A DNA stretch of 64,000 nucleotides from Tundrisphaera lichenicola (GCF_051175385.1 NZ_CP195106.1:6882001-6946000); one strand, 5' to 3'; positions 1 to 9,049 are shown, counted from the first letter of the stretch. Program-made: numbers and translations. The notes: generated by a model not told the origin, from the sequence alone.

Positions 1-213
1 CTCGACGAGCGGAACCCCTCGGGAAAGAAACTGAGCGCGGCGGACAAATACTGGCTCGACAAGACGATGGAACTGGACTGGAGCCACCTCGACGCCGCCG
101 ACCCCTACTGGCTGAACCGGATCAACTGGTACAGCCTCTTCAAGGGATCAAGGCCCTATCCCGGACGACCCGGCGAGGCCCCGGGTCAGGCCGAGGACGA
201 TGACGACGATTGA
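1..213 (+). CDS. C-terminal end of an unidentified protein (partial)
   Basis: This is the last 70 codons of a gene that begins before the window. Frame 1 is open from base 1 to the TGA at 211-213. The visible peptide is rich in Trp and Asp (YWLDKT, then DWSHLDAADPYWLNRI) and ends in five aspartates. No catalytic motif is in view, so no function is assigned. From memory, an Asp-Trp-Ser/Thr stretch followed by a LNRI-type motif and a PYP tail resembles the extreme C-terminus of planctomycete YncE-propeller/alkaline-phosphatase fusion proteins. That is a weak resemblance only. A strong hairpin follows the stop codon by 12 bases, consistent with the end of a transcription unit. Confidence 0.6.
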   Translation, partial: LDERNPSGKKLSAADKYWLDKTMELDWSHLDAADPYWLNRINWYSLFKGSRPYPGRPGEAPGQAEDDDDD

Positions 214-225
214 TCGGATCCCGCT

Positions 226-254
226 GCCACCCCCTCCAACCTGGAGGGGGTGGC
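226..254. terminator. 13-bp hairpin after the first gene
   Basis: GCCACCCCCTCCA at 226-238 pairs perfectly with 242-254 around a 3-base loop, and GGAAAA follows. There is no T-tract, as is usual for strong hairpins in high-GC genomes. It lies between the stop at 213 and the next start at 355, so it probably ends transcription of the upstream gene. Confidence 0.6.
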
Positions 255-354
255 GGAAAAGCCCACCCCTCCGGATCGCCCCATTCCATGACGTGACCGA
301 TGCGGTATCCTCGATCACCTCTGGCTCTCCCACCCGCAACCCGGAGGTCGCATC

Positions 355-1341
355 ATGATCCGCATCTCATGCCTGGCAGCCTTGCTCGCGCTCGGGATCG
401 GGGGCAACGCCCCGGCCTTCGCCGATGAGCAGTCTCCCCTGGAGGGTGTCCATCGCGTCGTCTTCCTGGGCGACAGCATCACCTACTCGGGGCAGTTCGT
501 CGAGGATGTCGAGGCCTACCTCCGGCTCAAGGATCCCGGCCTGGACTGCGAGTTCCTCGACATCGGCCTGCCCAGCGAGACCGTCTCGGGGCTCTCCGAG
601 CCCGGCCACGCGGGGGGAGCCTTCCCTCGTCCCTCGCTGGGCGAGCGGGTCGACCGGGTCCTCGCCGCGACCAGGCCCGACCTGGTGGTCGTCTGTTACG
701 GGATGAACGACGGGATTTACTATCCCTATGGAGACGAGCGGTTCGCGAAGTACCGCGAAGGGATCGAGTCGGTCCGGGCCAAGGCCCAGGCGGCCGGGGC
801 CAGGGTCCTGCACCTGACCCCGCCCGTCTTCGACGCCGTGCCGGTCAAGGCGTCGACACTCCCGGCCGGCCTCAGCGAGTACCGCCAGCCCTACACCGGG
901 TATGACGAGGTCCTGAACCTCTACGGGGCCTGGCTCCTGGCCCAGCGCGGCAACGGCTGGGACGTGGTCGACCTTCACGGACCCATCGAGCAATACCTGG
1001 CCCACCAGAGGGTCCACAATCCCGACTTCCGCCTGGCCGGCGACGGGGTCCACATCGACGCCACCGGGCAGTGGCTGATCGCCCGCGAACTCCTCAAGCA
1101 CTGGGGCGTCCCGGCCGGCGAAGTCATGGGCGAATCCGATCCCGAGAAGGTCCTGGGGGCCCTCCCGAACGGCCTGGAAGTCCTCAAGCTCGTCCAGTCC
1201 AAGCAAAGAATGCTCAAAGACTCCTGGCTCACCGAGACCCGGCACAAGCGGCCCGGCATGAAGAAAGGGTTGCCAATGGCCGAGGCCCAGGCCAAGGCGG
1301 GCGAGATCGACGGCGAGATCCGCAAGCTCTTGAAACCCTGA
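355..1341 (+). CDS. Secreted SGNH/GDSL-family hydrolase
   Basis: A 328-residue protein with a hydrophobic signal peptide (residues 1 to about 23, ending APAFA), so it is probably exported. The SGNH blocks are in order: GDSI with the nucleophile Ser41, the Asn block GMND with Asn118, and the D-x-x-H block with Asp230 and His233. The family hydrolyses ester bonds, often deacetylating polysaccharides or acting on lipids; the substrate cannot be read here. GGAGGT at 343-348 lies six bases before the ATG and fixes the start. The tail after residue 250 is Lys/Glu-rich and probably helical. It stands in front of a DUF1549-type gene with 135 bp between them, so joint transcription is possible but not shown. 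Confidence 0.88.
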   Translation: MIRISCLAALLALGIGGNAPAFADEQSPLEGVHRVVFLGDSITYSGQFVEDVEAYLRLKDPGLDCEFLDIGLPSETVSGLSEPGHAGGAFPRPSLGERVDRVLAATRPDLVVVCYGMNDGIYYPYGDERFAKYREGIESVRAKAQAAGARVLHLTPPVFDAVPVKASTLPAGLSEYRQPYTGYDEVLNLYGAWLLAQRGNGWDVVDLHGPIEQYLAHQRVHNPDFRLAGDGVHIDATGQWLIARELLKHWGVPAGEVMGESDPEKVLGALPNGLEVLKLVQSKQRMLKDSWLTETRHKRPGMKKGLPMAEAQAKAGEIDGEIRKLLKP

Positions 1342-1476
1342 CTTCGAGCTGGTAGCCCCGCCTAACCCTGTTAAACAAGATTCAACATTCGGTTGCCCGA
1401 TCGGCCCGACTCTGCGATGATCGGGAGATCGTGCGATCCGGGGATGAATCAACCAGACCAGCGGAGTAGGCCCTCC

Positions 1477-4254
1477 ATGGCGATCGAGCGATCGAGGACC
1501 GTCGGCGCGAGCTTTTCCCCGATCGCCGGGATTTTCCTGACCCTGGCGATCGGGGCGGCGACCCGGGCCGAGGGTCCTGGGATATCGCCCTCCGACCGGG
1601 TCCGAGAGATCCTGGCCGACAAGTGCCTGGGCTGCCACTCGGACGACCCCAGGAAGGGAGGGCTCGACCTGACCCGCCGGGCGTCGGCCCTCCAGGGCGG
1701 CGAGAACGGGCCGGCCCTGGTCCCCGGCAAGGCGGTCGAAAGCCTGCTGATCGAGCGGATCGAGGCCGGCGAGATGCCCCCCGGCCGGGCGCTCAAGCCC
1801 GAGGATCTGGCGGCCTTCCGGTCGTGGGTCGAGTCGGGGGCCACCTACGAGGTCGAACCCCTGGCCGCTCGACGGGCCGGTCCCAACTGGTGGTCGCTCC
1901 GACCGATCGCCAGGGTCGAGGTCCCCGAGGTCCGCAGACCCGACTGGGTCCGGACCCCGATCGACGCCTTCATCCTGGCCGGGCTCGAACGCGACGGGCT
2001 CCAGCCCGCCCCCGAGGCCGACCGCGCGACCTATCTTCGTCGGGTCTCCTTCGACCTCACCGGACTCCCACCGTCGCCCGAGGAAGTCCGGGCCTTCGAC
2101 AATGACACGTCCCCCGACGCTTACGAGAAGCTGGTCGACCGGCTCCTGGCGTCCCCCCGCTATGGCGAGCGCTGGGGTCGTCACTGGCTGGATGTGGTCC
2201 GGTTCGCCGAGAGCCACGGCTACGAGACCAATAACCTCCGGCCCGATGCCTGGCCCTATCGCGACTACGTGATCCGGGCCTTCAACGACGACACCCCGTT
2301 CCCCCGGTTCGTCGAGGAGCAACTGGCCGGCGACACCATCGAGGGGGCCGACTGGCTCACCCAGGCCGCCACCGGGTTCATCGTGGCCGGGTCGCACGAC
2401 GTGGTCGGCAATCAGCAGCCCGACCAGGTCCTCCAGCAGCGCGTCGACGACCTGGACGACATGGTCGCCACCACATCGACCGCCTTCCTCGGCCTGACCG
2501 CCCAGTGCGCCCGGTGCCACGACCACAAGTTCGACCCGATCAGCCAGAAGGATTATTACGGGATTCAGGCCGCCTTCGCCGGGGTCAACCACGCCGACCG
2601 GATGATCCCCGTCAACGACGAGGGGAGGCTCCGCGAGGCCGAGTCGGTCCGGGTCGAGCTGGCCGGGGTCGAGCGCGAGCTGGACGAGACGGAGCCCCTG
2701 GCCCGGGTCGAGGCCGGATCGCCGGGGCGTCCGCCGGTCGACCCGCTCCGGAACGTCGAGCGGTTCGAGCCCACCCCGGCCCGATTCATCCGGTTCACCG
2801 TCGAGTCGACCAACGGAGGGGCCGAGCCCTGCATCGACGAGCTGGAGGTCTGGTCCGCCGGCCCCGATCCGCGCAATCTGGCCCTGGGCGGCATGGCCTT
2901 CGCTTCGTCCACCTATCCGAACAGCCCGATCCATCGGCTCGAACACCTGAACGACGGCCAGGTGGGAAACGGCCGAAGCTGGATCTCGGCCGAGGCCGGG
3001 AAGGGCTCGGCGGGGGTCGAGCTGAAGGAGCCCGCCACGATCGACCGGATTGTCTGGGGGCGTGACCGGGAAGGGACCTACCGCGACCGGACCGCCGCCG
3101 TGTACCGGGTCGAGGTCGCCGAGGAACCGGGCCAGTGGCGGGTGGTCGCCTCCTCGAAGGATCGGGCCGCGAAGGCCGACGAGACCCCGCCCGCCTCGTC
3201 GGGTCGCGAGGCCTTGATCCGCCAGCGCGACGACCTCCGGAAGCGGCTGGCCGCGCTCGGCTCGACGATCAAGGTCTACGCCGGGACGTTCACCCAGCCC
3301 GGCCCGACCCACATCCTGAGGCGCGGCGACCCGACCCAGAAGCTGGATGCGATCCCCCCCTCGGGCCTCTCGGCGGTCCGTCCCAAACTGGAGCTTCCGG
3401 CCGACTCTCCCGAGGCCGCTCGACGGGTCGCGCTGGCCCGTTGGATCGCCGACCCGGCCAACCCGCTCGCCCCTCGGGTGATGGTCAACCGGGCCTGGCA
3501 TTACCACTTCGGCCGGGGGATCGTCGCCACGCCCAGCGACTTCGGCTTCAACGGCGACCGCCCCTCGCATCCCGAGCTGCTCGACTGGCTGGCCTCCGAG
3601 TTCCTCGCCAACGGGGGCCGGCTCAAGCCGATCCACCGGCTGATGGTCCTCTCGGCCACCTATCGGCAGTCGAGCCGGATCGACGAGCAAGCCAGGGCCC
3701 TCGACGGCGAGAACCGGAAACTCTGGCGGTTCAACCCCCGGAGGCTGGAGGCCGAGGAGATCCGCGACGCGATCCTGGCCACCGCCGGTACGCTCGACCT
3801 CCGGATGGGCGGGCCGGGCTACACCCTCTGGGAGAAGAACACCAACTATGTGGTCGTGTTCACCCCGAGGGAGGAGCTTGGCGCCGACACGTTCCGGCGG
3901 ATGGTCTACCAGTTCAAGCCCCGGAGCCAGCCCGACCCGACCTTCGGGGCCTTCGACTGCCCCGACGGAGGACTGACCGCCCCGCGCCGGAACATCTCGA
4001 CCACCGCGCTCCAGGCCTTCAACCTGCTCAACAGCCGGTTCATCCTCGACCAGGCCAACCGCCTGGCGGATCGCCTGGAGGCCGAGGCCGGTCCCGACCC
4101 CGGGTCGCAGGTCGATCGGGCCTTCGAGCTGGCCTTCGGACGGTGCCCGACCGAGGCCGAGCGTCCGGCCGCCATCGGGCTCGTCCGCGATCACGGGGCC
4201 CCCGCGCTGGCCCGGGCCCTCTTCAACGCCAACGAATTCCTGCACGTCCCTTGA
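1477..4254 (+). CDS. PSCyt1/DUF1549/DUF1553 protein with internal discoidin-like domain
   Basis: A 925-residue planctomycete hallmark protein. The chosen ATG at 1477 gives a clean signal peptide (ending ATRAEG) with a GGAG upstream; the frame is open 28 codons further upstream, but those residues do not look like an export signal. Order of domains: PSCyt1 with heme motif CLGCH (Cys50, Cys53, His54), DUF1549 from about residue 160 to 355 with a second heme-type motif CARCH, a galactose-binding F5/8-type-C region near 440-560 (ARFIRF, CIDELEVW), then DUF1553 to the end. The families are secreted and their biochemical role is unknown; heme binding is inferred from the CxxCH motifs. The DUF1501 gene follows after 18 bp, the usual pairing. 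Confidence 0.9.
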   Translation: MAIERSRTVGASFSPIAGIFLTLAIGAATRAEGPGISPSDRVREILADKCLGCHSDDPRKGGLDLTRRASALQGGENGPALVPGKAVESLLIERIEAGEMPPGRALKPEDLAAFRSWVESGATYEVEPLAARRAGPNWWSLRPIARVEVPEVRRPDWVRTPIDAFILAGLERDGLQPAPEADRATYLRRVSFDLTGLPPSPEEVRAFDNDTSPDAYEKLVDRLLASPRYGERWGRHWLDVVRFAESHGYETNNLRPDAWPYRDYVIRAFNDDTPFPRFVEEQLAGDTIEGADWLTQAATGFIVAGSHDVVGNQQPDQVLQQRVDDLDDMVATTSTAFLGLTAQCARCHDHKFDPISQKDYYGIQAAFAGVNHADRMIPVNDEGRLREAESVRVELAGVERELDETEPLARVEAGSPGRPPVDPLRNVERFEPTPARFIRFTVESTNGGAEPCIDELEVWSAGPDPRNLALGGMAFASSTYPNSPIHRLEHLNDGQVGNGRSWISAEAGKGSAGVELKEPATIDRIVWGRDREGTYRDRTAAVYRVEVAEEPGQWRVVASSKDRAAKADETPPASSGREALIRQRDDLRKRLAALGSTIKVYAGTFTQPGPTHILRRGDPTQKLDAIPPSGLSAVRPKLELPADSPEAARRVALARWIADPANPLAPRVMVNRAWHYHFGRGIVATPSDFGFNGDRPSHPELLDWLASEFLANGGRLKPIHRLMVLSATYRQSSRIDEQARALDGENRKLWRFNPRRLEAEEIRDAILATAGTLDLRMGGPGYTLWEKNTNYVVVFTPREELGADTFRRMVYQFKPRSQPDPTFGAFDCPDGGLTAPRRNISTTALQAFNLLNSRFILDQANRLADRLEAEAGPDPGSQVDRAFELAFGRCPTEAERPAAIGLVRDHGAPALARALFNANEFLHVP

Positions 4255-4272
4255 AGCCGGGAGCCTCGACCG

Positions 4273-5718
4273 ATGCCCGACAACACCCCCGGCCCCGGCG
4301 GCCTCCGACTCCTCGATCGCCGGTCGTTCCTCTCGCAGTTCTCGACCGGCCTGGGCGGGATCGCCCTGGGGGCGATGCTCGCCGAGCAACGCGCGAAGGG
4401 GGAGGACTCCGCCCCGGCGGGGATGCCGCACCACCCGCCCCGGGCGAAGCGGGTCGTGCAGATCTTCTGCACCGGGGCCCTGAGCCACCTCGACACCTGG
4501 GATTACAAGCCCTCACTGGTCAGCCGGAACGGCCAGCCGATGCCGGGCGCCGAGAACCTCCGAACCTTCCAGGGGGAGAACGGCAACCTGGCCCGGAGCC
4601 CCTGGGCGTTCCGGCCTCGGGGGGAGTCGGGCAAGATGACCTCCGACCTCCTCCCTCGCCTGGGCGAACTGGCCGACGAGATGTGCTTCATCCACTCGTT
4701 GACCTCGAAGACCAACACCCACGGGCCCGGCGAGATCTTCCTGAGTACCGGATTCACCGCCGAGGGATACCCCAGCCTCGGCTCGTGGGTCTCGTACGCG
4801 CTGGGGTCCGAGAACCGCGACCTCCCCGCCTATGTCGCGATCCCCGACCCCCGGGGCGTCCCCCAGCAAGGTCCGGCCAACTGGGCGGCGGGCTTCCTCC
4901 CGGCGATGCACCAGGGGACCGCGTTCAACGCCGACAAGCCGATCCCCCACCTCAAGCGGCCCGACCGGATCGCCGAGGGGGACGACCAAGCGACCCGGGA
5001 CTTCCTCAAGTTCCTCAACGATGAGCATCTGAGACGCAACCCCGGCGACGCAGAGCTGTCGGCCCGGATCGCCTCCTACGAGCTGGCCGCGCGGATGCAG
5101 CTGGGAGCCCCCGAGGTCGCCGACCTCTCGGGCGAATCCCCCGCGACTCGCGAGCTCTACGGGCTCGACGACCCCAACGCCACGCTCGCCGGGTTCGGCC
5201 GGAATTGCCTGCTGGCCCGGCGGCTCCTGGAGCGGGGGGTCCGGTTCGTCACCCTGTTCAACGGGGCCTTCGCCATGGGCGAGGGGAACCTCAACTGGGA
5301 CGGCCACCGGAGGATCGAGTCCGACTACAACCGCCACGGACCGATCCTGGACCGACCCGCCGCCGCGCTCCTGCACGACCTCAAATCCCTGGGCCTGCTG
5401 GACGACACCCTGGTGATCTGGAATACCGAGTTCGGCCGGATGCCGACCTTCCAGAAGGGGACCCAGGGCCGCGACCATAACCCCTCCGGCTTCACCGCCT
5501 GGATGGCCGGGGCCGGCGTCAAGCGGGCTTTCAGCTACGGGGCCACCGACGAGTTCGGCCACAAGGCCGTCGAGAAGGTTGTGGACGTCCACGACTTCCA
5601 CGCCACCATCCTCCACCTGCTCGGCCTCGACCACGAACGCCTGACCTTCTACTACAACGGGGCCAACCGACGCCTGACCGACGTGCACGGCAAGGTAATC
5701 CAGGATATTTTGACATGA
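4273..5718 (+). CDS. DUF1501 family protein, Tat-type export signal
   Basis: A 481-residue protein beginning with an RRSFL motif (residues 16-20) followed by a hydrophobic stretch, a twin-arginine-like signal. DUF1501 proteins belong to the alkaline-phosphatase/sulfatase fold superfamily, but their substrate is unknown. Typical segments are visible: HLDTWDYKP near the start, FNGAFAMGEGNLNWDGH in the middle, WNTEFGRMP and GRDHNPSGF, and the C-terminal HDFHATILHLLGLDHE. The gene starts 18 bp after the DUF1549/DUF1553 gene with a GGGAG upstream, so the two are almost certainly cotranscribed and act together at or outside the cytoplasmic membrane. Confidence 0.92.
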   Translation: MPDNTPGPGGLRLLDRRSFLSQFSTGLGGIALGAMLAEQRAKGEDSAPAGMPHHPPRAKRVVQIFCTGALSHLDTWDYKPSLVSRNGQPMPGAENLRTFQGENGNLARSPWAFRPRGESGKMTSDLLPRLGELADEMCFIHSLTSKTNTHGPGEIFLSTGFTAEGYPSLGSWVSYALGSENRDLPAYVAIPDPRGVPQQGPANWAAGFLPAMHQGTAFNADKPIPHLKRPDRIAEGDDQATRDFLKFLNDEHLRRNPGDAELSARIASYELAARMQLGAPEVADLSGESPATRELYGLDDPNATLAGFGRNCLLARRLLERGVRFVTLFNGAFAMGEGNLNWDGHRRIESDYNRHGPILDRPAAALLHDLKSLGLLDDTLVIWNTEFGRMPTFQKGTQGRDHNPSGFTAWMAGAGVKRAFSYGATDEFGHKAVEKVVDVHDFHATILHLLGLDHERLTFYYNGANRRLTDVHGKVIQDILT

Positions 5719-5731
5719 ATTAGTTTCGTAG

Positions 5732-5748
5732 GGCAGGGTTGGCCTGCC
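5732..5748. terminator. Small hairpin between convergent genes
   Basis: GGCAGG and CCTGCC form a 6-bp stem with a 5-base loop just after the DUF1501 stop. It lies between two convergent genes and may end either transcript. The surrounding string (GTTTCGTAGGGC, then GATCGCGGCAGAAA) recurs in similar, partly inverted form near 12985-13055, so this may be a small dispersed repeat and not a dedicated terminator. Confidence 0.35.
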
Positions 5749-5819
5749 GAGTCACGGATCGCGGCAGAAAGTGCCAATATCGAGAGTGGCTCACGGCCCC
5801 GCCAAACTCGAATCGCCCA

Positions 5820-8051
5820 TCAGTGCCCGAACAGGAACTCCTTCGCATTCACGAGTGCCCACATGAGGTCGCGAAACACGGCCACCCGGTCGTCTCCTTC
5901 GAGCCCCGCGAGGGTCGACTCGACCGTCCGCCACTGCGACTCGCTCGGCCTCCGGGCCAGGGAGGCCAGAAATAAAGTCTCGACGATCTCTCGATCCGAC
6001 TGACCCTCCCGGATCAGCCCGGCCAGGCGGCCCTCGCCGTCCTCGATCCTCCGGTTCAGGGCGTCGCCATTCATCAGGTGGAGGACCTGCGGCATGGTCA
6101 CGTCGGCGGTCCGCTCGCAGGCGCAGGCGGTCACGCGGTCGGGTCGGCCGAAGGTTTCCAGGAGGTCGTTGCGGATCTGGGGGTCGGGCAACTGCACGGC
6201 CCGGATCCCGACCGGCTGCCCTTCGTAAGATTCGGGGACGCCCGTCACCACAGCCAACGCGTCGGCCAGGACCTCGGCGGGGAGTCGCCTGGGCAGATAG
6301 TGAGAGAAGAACGTCCGGTCGCTCGCGTTGGCGGGCAGGGTCTCCGACGAGAGGGCATAGATCCTCGATGAGACGATCAGCCGCATCAGCCTCCTCAGGT
6401 CGTATTCGTGGGCGATCAGGTCATCCACGAGCGCATCCAGCAAGGGTTCGTTCGAGGCGGGGTTGCTGGCCCGGAGGTCGTCGACCGGCTCGACCAGCCC
6501 GACGGCGAAGAACCGCTTCCAGACCCGATTGACGATCGAACGGGCGAAGCTCCGACGGCCCGCCCCGCCCATCCACGAGGCGAGCGCGGCCCTCGGGTCC
6601 TGGCCCGATTCGAGCGTGATCTCCGACCGATCGAGCGGCCGGGGGGGGAGGAATTCCCCGGTCCTCGGCTGGGTCAAGCCCACGCGCTCGGGGTCGGCCT
6701 TGGCCCCCCGTCCGCCCCTCCGTCGACCCGGAGCCCCGACGTTGACCGAGGCCCCCTGATCGGTCGCCTTGGCGTCGACCTTGATCCGGCTGAAGAAGGC
6801 GGCCATCCCGTAATAGTCGTCCTGGGTGTACCGTTCGAGCGGGTGATTGTGGCACTTGGCGCAGGCGATCCGGGTCCCCAAGAGCGCCTGGCTGGTGGAC
6901 TCGGCGAGTTCCTCGGGCTTGCGGTTGACCAGGTAATAGCCTCCGGCCGGCTCGTCGTTCAAGGGCCCTCGGGCGGTCAGGACGTCGCGGGCCAGTTCGT
7001 CCCAGGGGCGGTTGGTCCGGACCTGCTCGCGGAGCCAGTGGGCGAACCCGCGGACCCCCTTGCGGCCCCGCTTGTCGTTGTCACGCTCGCGACGGTTCTG
7101 GAACAGCTCGCCCCAGGCCATCGCCCAGTAATCGACATAGGCCGGGCTCCCGATCAGTCGATCCACCAGCGCGGCCCGCTTGTCGGGCGAGGGGTCATCC
7201 AGGAACGCCGATGCGTCTTCGGGCGTGGGAAGCGAGCCGGTCAGGTCGATCGAGGCCCGTCGGAGATAGGTGGCGTCATCGCAACCCGGCGAGGGTTCGA
7301 GCCGAAGCTCGCGGAGCCGGTCCATCGCGCGATCGTCGATGAAGTTCGACCGGGCGGCATAGGCCGCCTCGTCCACCTCCTGGTCGTAGGGGGTGGTCAC
7401 CACATGCACGGCCACCTCGCCCATGAAGCTGGCCATCACCGACGTGGCCCCCGGTCGGAGCGCCTCGACCCGGCCGTTCTCGTCGACCTGGGCCAGCCCC
7501 TCCTCGTTCGACTTGAAGAGCGCGAGCCGCGTCACGTCGCGGACGCCCCCTCCCGAGTCGTGGGCCATCAGCCGGAGTCCGACGGACTGACCGGGCCGGT
7601 AGGTGGCCGAGGCCGGCTCGACCACCAGTCGGATGATCGTCGGCTCCTGGCCGGTCGGCCCGGGGGTCCCTGCGGCGATCCAGGCCAGCAACGTCTGGTA
7701 CTCGGGCGTGCCCGCCTTCAACTTCTGCCCCCCCTGATGAGGGACCCGCATCAGCGGCTTGGCCAGCAGGAGGCTCTCGCGAGGGCGGCTCTTGGCGATC
7801 CGTCGCCCCTTGGAGTCGCGGGTGATCGCCAGATGATCTAACTCCGGGGCATACCCTCGGAGGCTCAACTTGAACCCAGCCTGGCCCGCGAGCTTCCCGT
7901 GACACCCCCCCGAGTTGCAACCCAGCCGTGTCAGGACGGGCACCACATCGTTGACGAACGAAGGGGCCGACCGCTCGCCGGTCGGGGGAGCATCGGCCCC
8001 GATCATCGACAGGCAGGCCAGGCCGAGGGCGATCGTCGGGATTCGTGTCAT
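5820..8051 (-). CDS. DUF1549/DUF1553 protein with bacterial Ig-like (BIG2) domain
   Basis: A 743-residue secreted protein if started at the ATG at 8051, which gives the signal peptide MTRIPTIALGLACLSMIGADA. A TTG at 8072 has a better spaced GGAG and would add seven residues. Near the N-terminus the heme-type motif is CNSGGCHG, that is C-x3-C-H and not C-x2-C-H. A BIG2-like region follows near 140-230 (EPASATYRPGQSVGL, GVRDVTRLALFKSN), then DUF1549 (LRRASIDLTGSLP, and CAKCHNHPLERYTQDDYY with a normal CxxCH) and DUF1553 (NRVWKRFFAVGLVEP to the end). It is convergent with the DUF1501 gene before it. Its functional partner is probably the DUF1501 gene at 9823, which diverges from it. Confidence 0.88.
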   Translation of the reverse strand: MTRIPTIALGLACLSMIGADAPPTGERSAPSFVNDVVPVLTRLGCNSGGCHGKLAGQAGFKLSLRGYAPELDHLAITRDSKGRRIAKSRPRESLLLAKPLMRVPHQGGQKLKAGTPEYQTLLAWIAAGTPGPTGQEPTIIRLVVEPASATYRPGQSVGLRLMAHDSGGGVRDVTRLALFKSNEEGLAQVDENGRVEALRPGATSVMASFMGEVAVHVVTTPYDQEVDEAAYAARSNFIDDRAMDRLRELRLEPSPGCDDATYLRRASIDLTGSLPTPEDASAFLDDPSPDKRAALVDRLIGSPAYVDYWAMAWGELFQNRRERDNDKRGRKGVRGFAHWLREQVRTNRPWDELARDVLTARGPLNDEPAGGYYLVNRKPEELAESTSQALLGTRIACAKCHNHPLERYTQDDYYGMAAFFSRIKVDAKATDQGASVNVGAPGRRRGGRGAKADPERVGLTQPRTGEFLPPRPLDRSEITLESGQDPRAALASWMGGAGRRSFARSIVNRVWKRFFAVGLVEPVDDLRASNPASNEPLLDALVDDLIAHEYDLRRLMRLIVSSRIYALSSETLPANASDRTFFSHYLPRRLPAEVLADALAVVTGVPESYEGQPVGIRAVQLPDPQIRNDLLETFGRPDRVTACACERTADVTMPQVLHLMNGDALNRRIEDGEGRLAGLIREGQSDREIVETLFLASLARRPSESQWRTVESTLAGLEGDDRVAVFRDLMWALVNAKEFLFGH

Positions 8052-8157
8052 GGCGACCAGGGCTCGCGTCAAGGTTGCTCCACGATCGGATGTTTAACCA
8101 TAGTAAGACATTCCTGGGCTGGGTCCAAGTGGTCGTCTCGATGGCCCTACCCGGAGG

Positions 8158-8287
8158 TGGCTTCGTCCCGACAGCAGCAATGGCTTCGTCCCGACAGCAG
8201 CAATGGCTTCGTTCCGACAGAGCGATTGGCTTCGTTCCGACCACCTGAGTGGCTTCGTTCCGACCACCTGAGTGGCTTCGTTCCGAG
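8158..8287 (+). repeat. 23-bp-period tandem array, core TGGCTTCGTTCCGAC
   Basis: Six copies of a 15-base core start at 8158, 8181, 8204, 8227, 8250 and 8273, a spacing of exactly 23 bases. The first two cores read TGGCTTCGTCCCGAC and the later ones TTCCGAC. The 8-base spacers are shared in pairs: AGCAGCAA twice, AGAGCGAT once, CACCTGAG twice. A seventh core stands alone at 8416-8430, after the large inverted repeat. The array is in the gap between a DUF1549 gene and a SRPBCC gene and codes for no credible protein. The function is unknown. Confidence 0.9.
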
Positions 8288-8321
8288 TTGTGAACGATGT
8301 AGATTCACGATCCCGCCTCTT

Positions 8322-8407
8322 GTCCGGGTGGCAGGGGTAAGCGCCAGCTTACCCCGGATTCGACGTCATTCCCGGGGTAAGCTGGCGCTTACCCCTGCCA
8401 CCCGGAC
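8322..8407. repeat. Perfect 36-bp inverted repeat with 14-base loop
   Basis: Bases 8322-8357 are exactly complementary to 8372-8407. The loop 8358-8371 has the palindrome GACGTC at its centre. Each arm holds a smaller palindrome of its own (GGGGTAAG, six bases, CTTACCCC), so cruciform or multi-branched folding is possible. It lies between the sixth and seventh copies of the 23-bp array and may have inserted into it. The rest of the 490-base gap from 8052 to 8563 shows no gene. Confidence 0.92.
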
Positions 8408-8563
8408 GGTGAGAGTGGCTTCGTTCCGACGGGGTGGATCAGGTCGATCCCCGATCCCAACGCGCCCCACCGTCGTTGCAGACCCGGGCAACATTCACTA
8501 TCGCCACGGACCACGCCCTTGCGCATACTTTGCCCGTCGCGATTTACGTTCGCCCGTCGCCGC

Positions 8564-9049
8564 TCAGTCCATCCCTTGCAGGTGCTCGGCCAGTCGATCG
8601 TAGGTCTGGGAGGCTCCGTCCTGCATCCCGGACTGGAGGACGGCGTCTCGGACCTCTCGAGACGGGTAGAGGACCGCGACCGTCATCGTGGTCCGTCCGC
8701 CCGACTCGACGAGGGTCAGGGTATTGATCGACTCGCCGGGGAAGTCGTCGAACGACTCGGTCGTCACCAGTCGCTCGGGCGGTGCGATCTCGCGATAGAC
8801 CCCGCTCATCCCCATCCGCGAGCCATCGGGGCCTTGCCCGACGAACCGCCAGGCCCCCCCCGGGCGAAGGTCGATGGTGCAGACCGGGAGGGTCCAGCCC
8901 CTCGGCCCGTACCAGTTCGGCACATGCTCGGGGTTGGTCACGGCCTCCCAGACCAGCCGTCGAGGGGCGTCGAAGACGCGCGAAATGACGATCTCGCGAT
9001 CCGTCGGCGTCGTGAACGTCGTGGTCCCCGGCTTATCCGTCGCGTTCAT
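8564..9049 (-). CDS. SRPBCC (AHSA1/START-like) domain protein
   Basis: A 161-residue single-domain protein of the SRPBCC/AHSA1 fold. Typical segments are TREIVISRVFDAP-like strand one (here DREIVISRVFDAPRRLVWEAV), PNWYGP, and the Gly-rich turn LRPGGAWRFVG. These proteins have a hydrophobic cavity and bind lipids or other small ligands; in many bacteria a member sits beside an ArsR regulator, as here. The start at ATG 9049 has a purine-rich GGGAGAAGGACC just before it, and overlaps the last 17 bases of the ArsR gene, which implies translational coupling. The frame is open further upstream, but that part lies inside the regulator gene. Confidence 0.9.
   Translation of the reverse strand: MNATDKPGTTTFTTPTDREIVISRVFDAPRRLVWEAVTNPEHVPNWYGPRGWTLPVCTIDLRPGGAWRFVGQGPDGSRMGMSGVYREIAPPERLVTTESFDDFPGESINTLTLVESGGRTTMTVAVLYPSREVRDAVLQSGMQDGASQTYDRLAEHLQGMD

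Noticed and set aside
367..4488. A 1373-codon open frame on the minus strand
   Set aside because: It is antisense to the SGNH and DUF1549/DUF1553 genes, has Pro/Gly/Arg-rich translation without domains, and results from the high-GC codon pattern.
8158..8430. A CRISPR array
   Set aside because: The regular spacing invites the idea, but spacers are only eight bases, are repeated in pairs, and no cas genes are present.
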